This document shows, piece after piece, positions 14,132-16,823 of a stretch of DNA of 16,823 nt; position 1 is the first letter of the stretch, and every line of letters begins with the position of its first letter. The position numbers were made by a program, and so were the translations under genes. This stretch comes from HRBIN29 sp034431815 (GTDB lineage Bacteria; Chloroflexota; Dehalococcoidia; Tepidiformales; Tepidiformaceae), in NCBI GenBank assembly GCA_034431815.1, contig DAOUCS010000173.1:1-16823 (forward strand), given 5' to 3'. The notes below the pieces were generated by a model. That model searched no databases. It worked only from the letters and a program-made list of their open reading frames with translations, and was not told the DNA's origin.

Positions 14132-15316
14132 ATGCGCGAAGTCGTAATCATCGACGCGGTCCGCACACCGCTCGGCCGCCGCGGCGGCGTCCTCTCCAAG
14201 GAGCATCCCGTTGAGACTTCGGCCCTGCTCCTGAAGGCGCTTCAGGAGCGCAACGGCCTCGACCCCAGCATCGTCGACGACGTGATCTGGGGGTGCGTGA
14301 CCGAGATCGGCGCGCAGTCCACCAACCTGGCCCGGAACATCGTGCTCACGGCCGGTTGGCCCTACACGGTGCCGGGCGTGACCCTCGATCGGCAGTGCTC
14401 GTCCGGCCAGCAGGCGGTCCATTTCGCCGCTAACCAGATCGCGGCGGGCGTCCACGACGTTGTCGTGGCGGGCGGCACGGAGTGGATGTCGCAAATCCCG
14501 CTCGGCGCGAACATCATTCCCGAGTTCGGCTTCCCCTTCACGCGTCAGATGCGGGACCAGTACGACCTCAGCACACAGGGGATCGCCGCGGAGCGGATCG
14601 CGGAGCGCTGGGGCATCACCCGCGAGGAGGCCGACGAGTTCGCTGCCGAGAGCCAGCAGAAGGCGGCTCGTGCGCAGGCCGAGGGGCGCTTCAAGAACGA
14701 GATGATTCCGGTCCCCGGCAAGAAGAAGACGAAGAACCCCGATGGCACGGAGACGTGGGAGGATGCCGTCATCGACTTCGACGAGGGCATCCGCCCTGGA
14801 ACGACCCCGGAGATCCTCGCGACCCTCAAGCCGTCCTTCAAGGAGAACGGCATCCATCACGCGGGGAACTCGAGCCAGATCACCGACGGCTCCGCGGCGG
14901 TGCTGCTCACCCATCCCGAATTCGCCAAGAAGATGGGGTGGAAGCCCAGGGCCCGGATCATCTCCCAGGCCGTGGTGGGCTCCGATCCGGAGCTGATGCT
15001 CACTGGCCCCATTACCGCGACGCCCCTGGCCCTCCAGCGCGCCGGGCTCACGCTGCGGGACATCGATCTCATCGAAATCAACGAGGCCTTTGCCAGCGTG
15101 GTGCTGGCGTGGAAGCGCGAGCTCAACCCAGACATGTCGAAGGTGAACGTGAACGGCGGCGCTATCGCGCTCGGCCATCCGACGGGCGCGACCGGGGCAC
15201 GGCTCTTCGCGACGCTCATCAACGAACTCGAGCGCCGCGAGGCGCGCTACGGTCTCGTCACGATGTGCGTAGGCGGCGGCATCGGCACGGCCACCGTCAT
15301 CGAGCGGATCCCGTAA
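14132..15316 (+). CDS. Thiolase (acetyl-CoA acyltransferase / acetyltransferase)
   Basis: Cleaves 3-ketoacyl-CoA in beta-oxidation or condenses two acetyl-CoA; sequence alone does not settle the direction. Its 394 residues match the family. The acyl-accepting Cys89 is in DRQCSSGQQA, and the NEAF motif is in EINEAFASV. His349 is in ALGHPTGATG and the second catalytic Cys379 is in MCVGGGIG. The N-terminal signature VVIIDAVRTPLGRRGG is present. The segment QSTNLARNIVLTAGWP before the active site resembles degradative FadA-type and steroid-type thiolases more than biosynthetic PhaA, which is a moderate inference. The start is ATG with GAAAGGA 9-10 nt upstream. No hydratase, dehydrogenase or acyl-CoA ligase gene flanks it. 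A strong terminator closes the gene. Confidence 0.94.
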   Translation: MREVVIIDAVRTPLGRRGGVLSKEHPVETSALLLKALQERNGLDPSIVDDVIWGCVTEIGAQSTNLARNIVLTAGWPYTVPGVTLDRQCSSGQQAVHFAANQIAAGVHDVVVAGGTEWMSQIPLGANIIPEFGFPFTRQMRDQYDLSTQGIAAERIAERWGITREEADEFAAESQQKAARAQAEGRFKNEMIPVPGKKKTKNPDGTETWEDAVIDFDEGIRPGTTPEILATLKPSFKENGIHHAGNSSQITDGSAAVLLTHPEFAKKMGWKPRARIISQAVVGSDPELMLTGPITATPLALQRAGLTLRDIDLIEINEAFASVVLAWKRELNPDMSKVNVNGGAIALGHPTGATGARLFATLINELERREARYGLVTMCVGGGIGTATVIERIP

Positions 15317-15336
15317 GGAGCACGTTCTGCGTGACG

Positions 15337-15368
15337 ACGAAGCGGGGCCGCGGCCCCGCTTCGTTTTT
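15337..15368 (+). terminator. Rho-independent terminator of the thiolase gene
   Basis: A perfect 28-nt palindrome (15337-15364) with half-site ACGAAGCGGGGCCG is followed directly by a T5 run (15364-15368). It starts 20 bp after the thiolase stop codon. In RNA it forms a stem of about 12 bp with a minimal GCGC-type loop. Being palindromic, it could also fold in transcripts from the other strand, but that side has no strong T-tract. Confidence 0.85.
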
Positions 15369-15370
15369 CG

Positions 15371-15376
15371 TAGAAT
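15371..15376 (+). promoter_or_regulatory. Possible -10 element for the amidase gene
   Basis: TAGAAT begins 2 bp after the terminator T-run. It would give a leader of about 20 nt with AGGAG (15393-15397) 6 nt before the ATG at 15404. The matching -35 position lies inside the terminator palindrome and does not resemble TTGACA. Confidence 0.4.
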
Positions 15377-15403
15377 CGCCCCCAGCCCCCGCAGGAGCGA
15401 ACG

Positions 15404-16823
15404 ATGGACAGCCTGCTCCGCGATACATCCCTCCTCGACCTCGTCTCGATGCTCGAACGGCGCGAGCTTTCTGCCCGCGAGCTGATGGCAGCCGTCCTCC
15501 GCCGCATCGAAGAGGCGAACGCCGACTTGAACGCGATCGTCGCGCTCCGGGACCGCGACCAGCTCATGGCCGAGGCGGCAGCGGCGGACGATCGCCTCGC
15601 TCGCGGCGAGGGCCGTCCCCTCGAAGGGATACCGTTCGCCGTCAAGGACCTCGAAGACGTCGCGGGAATGCCGACGACCTACGGGTCGCTTGTCTTCCGC
15701 GATAACGTCGCTCGGGAGGACTCGGTCCAGGTGGCGCGGCTGAAGGCGGCCGGCGCGATCGTCATCGGCAAAACGAACACACCAGAGTTCGGATACACGG
15801 CGATCACGAAGAACCTCCTCTTCGGCGTCACGCGTTCACCCTGGAACCTCGAGCGTTCCCCGGGCGGGTCCAGCGGGGGGTCGGCCGCGGCGCTCGCGGG
15901 CTGCTTGGTGCCGCTCGTGACGGCCAGCGACGGGGGTGGCTCGATCCGGCTCCCGGCGAGCATGGTGGGCGCCTTTGGCCTCAAGCCCTCGTTCGGTCGG
16001 ATCCCCATAGGACCGAATGAGCACTGGCAGTATGTCGACACGGCCTGTTACGGACCGCTCACGAAGACGGTCGAGGGTGCGGCGTTCTTCCTCGACGTCG
16101 TGGTGGGGCCGTCGCCCTACGACCCCAACAGCCTCCCCCACCCGGGCTACTCCTACCTCGAGCGGGTCCGCCGCAAGCTGGATGGACCGCTGCGCATTGC
16201 CCTCTCCCTGGACTTCGGCTACACGCCGGTGCAGGAGGACATTGCGGCGCAGGTGGCGGAGGCGGCCCGCGTCTTCGAGCGCCTCGGTCACATCGTCGAG
16301 CCGCTGGAGGGCGGACCGCCGATGCTCGGGCCAGCCTGGGCCCTGCTCGGGAACTACATGCAGCTTTCCCGCCTCGCGCCTCTGCTGCCCCATAGGGAAT
16401 CGGAGTTCGGGCGCTCGTTCATCGCCGCCGTGAAGGCTGCCCGGGAACTCACGCCCGAGCGCTGGGGGGAGCTTGCGGCGCAGCGAGAGCAGCTGAACCG
16501 CTGGTGCGCGGACCTCTTCGCCCACTACGACCTGCTCGTCTCGCCGACGCTTCCCTTCGACCCGCCGCCCGCGAAAGGGCCCTTCCCAGATTCCATCGAC
16601 GGACGGCCGCTGCCGCCGGTCGCGGTCGCGGCCTTCACGATTCCCTTCAACCTCTCGTGGCATCCGGCCGCGACCGTGCGCGCTGGCCTCTCTCGCGTAG
16701 GCCTGCCGGTTGGCATGCAGATCGTCGGCCCACGTCATGCGGACGATCTCGTGTTGCAGGCCGCGCGTGCCTACGAGCAGGAGCGCCCGTGGCATCCCCA
16801 GTGGCCGATGCGGTGGGAGCCGT
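15404..16823 (+). CDS. Amidase-signature family amidohydrolase, 3'-partial
   Basis: Hydrolyses an amide bond (substrate unknown). 473 residues are visible with no stop before the window edge. Family members usually have 470-490, so only a few residues should be missing. The Ser-cisSer-Lys triad is complete: Lys81 (FAVKDL), Ser156 in SPGGSSGGSAAA and nucleophile Ser180 in SDGGGSIRLPAS; the 24-residue Ser156-Ser180 spacing equals that in FAAH. The C-terminal GLPVGMQIVGPRHADD and a terminal WHPQWP are also typical. The start is ATG with AGGAG 6 nt upstream. No gatB or gatC is present, and the WHP-type tail fits stand-alone amidases rather than GatA. It stands alone behind the thiolase terminator. 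Confidence 0.93.
   Translation, partial: MDSLLRDTSLLDLVSMLERRELSARELMAAVLRRIEEANADLNAIVALRDRDQLMAEAAAADDRLARGEGRPLEGIPFAVKDLEDVAGMPTTYGSLVFRDNVAREDSVQVARLKAAGAIVIGKTNTPEFGYTAITKNLLFGVTRSPWNLERSPGGSSGGSAAALAGCLVPLVTASDGGGSIRLPASMVGAFGLKPSFGRIPIGPNEHWQYVDTACYGPLTKTVEGAAFFLDVVVGPSPYDPNSLPHPGYSYLERVRRKLDGPLRIALSLDFGYTPVQEDIAAQVAEAARVFERLGHIVEPLEGGPPMLGPAWALLGNYMQLSRLAPLLPHRESEFGRSFIAAVKAARELTPERWGELAAQREQLNRWCADLFAHYDLLVSPTLPFDPPPAKGPFPDSIDGRPLPPVAVAAFTIPFNLSWHPAATVRAGLSRVGLPVGMQIVGPRHADDLVLQAARAYEQERPWHPQWPMRWEP

Noticed and set aside
15404..16823. Calling the amidase GatA of the Glu-tRNA(Gln) amidotransferase
   Set aside because: No gatB or gatC is adjacent. The C-terminal WHPQWP-type ending and the sequence around the triad fit stand-alone amidases better.

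Overview
This is a gene-dense, high-GC bacterial window with 14 protein-coding genes and no gene-free stretch above about 150 bp. I see no rRNA, tRNA, CRISPR array, insertion sequence or phage block. Frequent GTG starts, two lipobox-bearing lipoproteins, an LCP (LytR-CpsA-Psr) protein, an RskA-type anti-sigma factor and a TM0106-type nuclease-helicase suggest a free-living bacterium. A Chloroflexota (Dehalococcoidia/Tepidiforma-like) or actinobacterium-like source fits, but this is an inference from gene content, not a phylogenetic result.

Layout. (1) 1-917 is a 5'-truncated HSL-type alpha/beta hydrolase, convergent with a Yip1-like membrane protein (1026-1616, minus). (2) rsmG (1765-2475, minus) diverges from a GreA-type elongation factor (2517-3332) across only 41 bp. 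That GreA has an extra N-terminal domain resembling the core-binding domain of tyrosine recombinases. Rightward of it lie a small zinc-ribbon protein (3401-3682), an amicyanin-like cupredoxin lipoprotein (3773-4177) and a two-TM miniprotein (4226-4459). (3) On the minus strand an LCP protein (7988-9310) is followed 19 nt later by a 1176-residue nuclease-helicase (4438-7968), whose 3' end overlaps the tail of the two-TM gene. (4) nagA (9385-10518, plus) diverges from the LCP gene. (5) A lipoprotein HtrA protease (11270-12373, minus) is followed 21 nt later by a BtuF-like binding protein with no signal peptide (10526-11248). (6) Divergent from htrA is an ECF sigma factor (12510-13169) with its RskA-like anti-sigma factor (13183-14040). 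(7) A thiolase (14132-15316) ends in a strong palindromic terminator, and an amidase (15404 onward) runs off the window.

How the parts may work together. The sigma/anti-sigma/HtrA group looks like an envelope-stress module. LCP and NagA both touch cell-envelope sugar metabolism but are on opposite strands. The GreA-like factor with the zinc-ribbon protein may be a transcription-associated pair. The most unusual object is the recombinase-like-domain/GreA fusion. The nuclease-helicase is next: all three of its catalytic modules look intact, but the family's role is not established.
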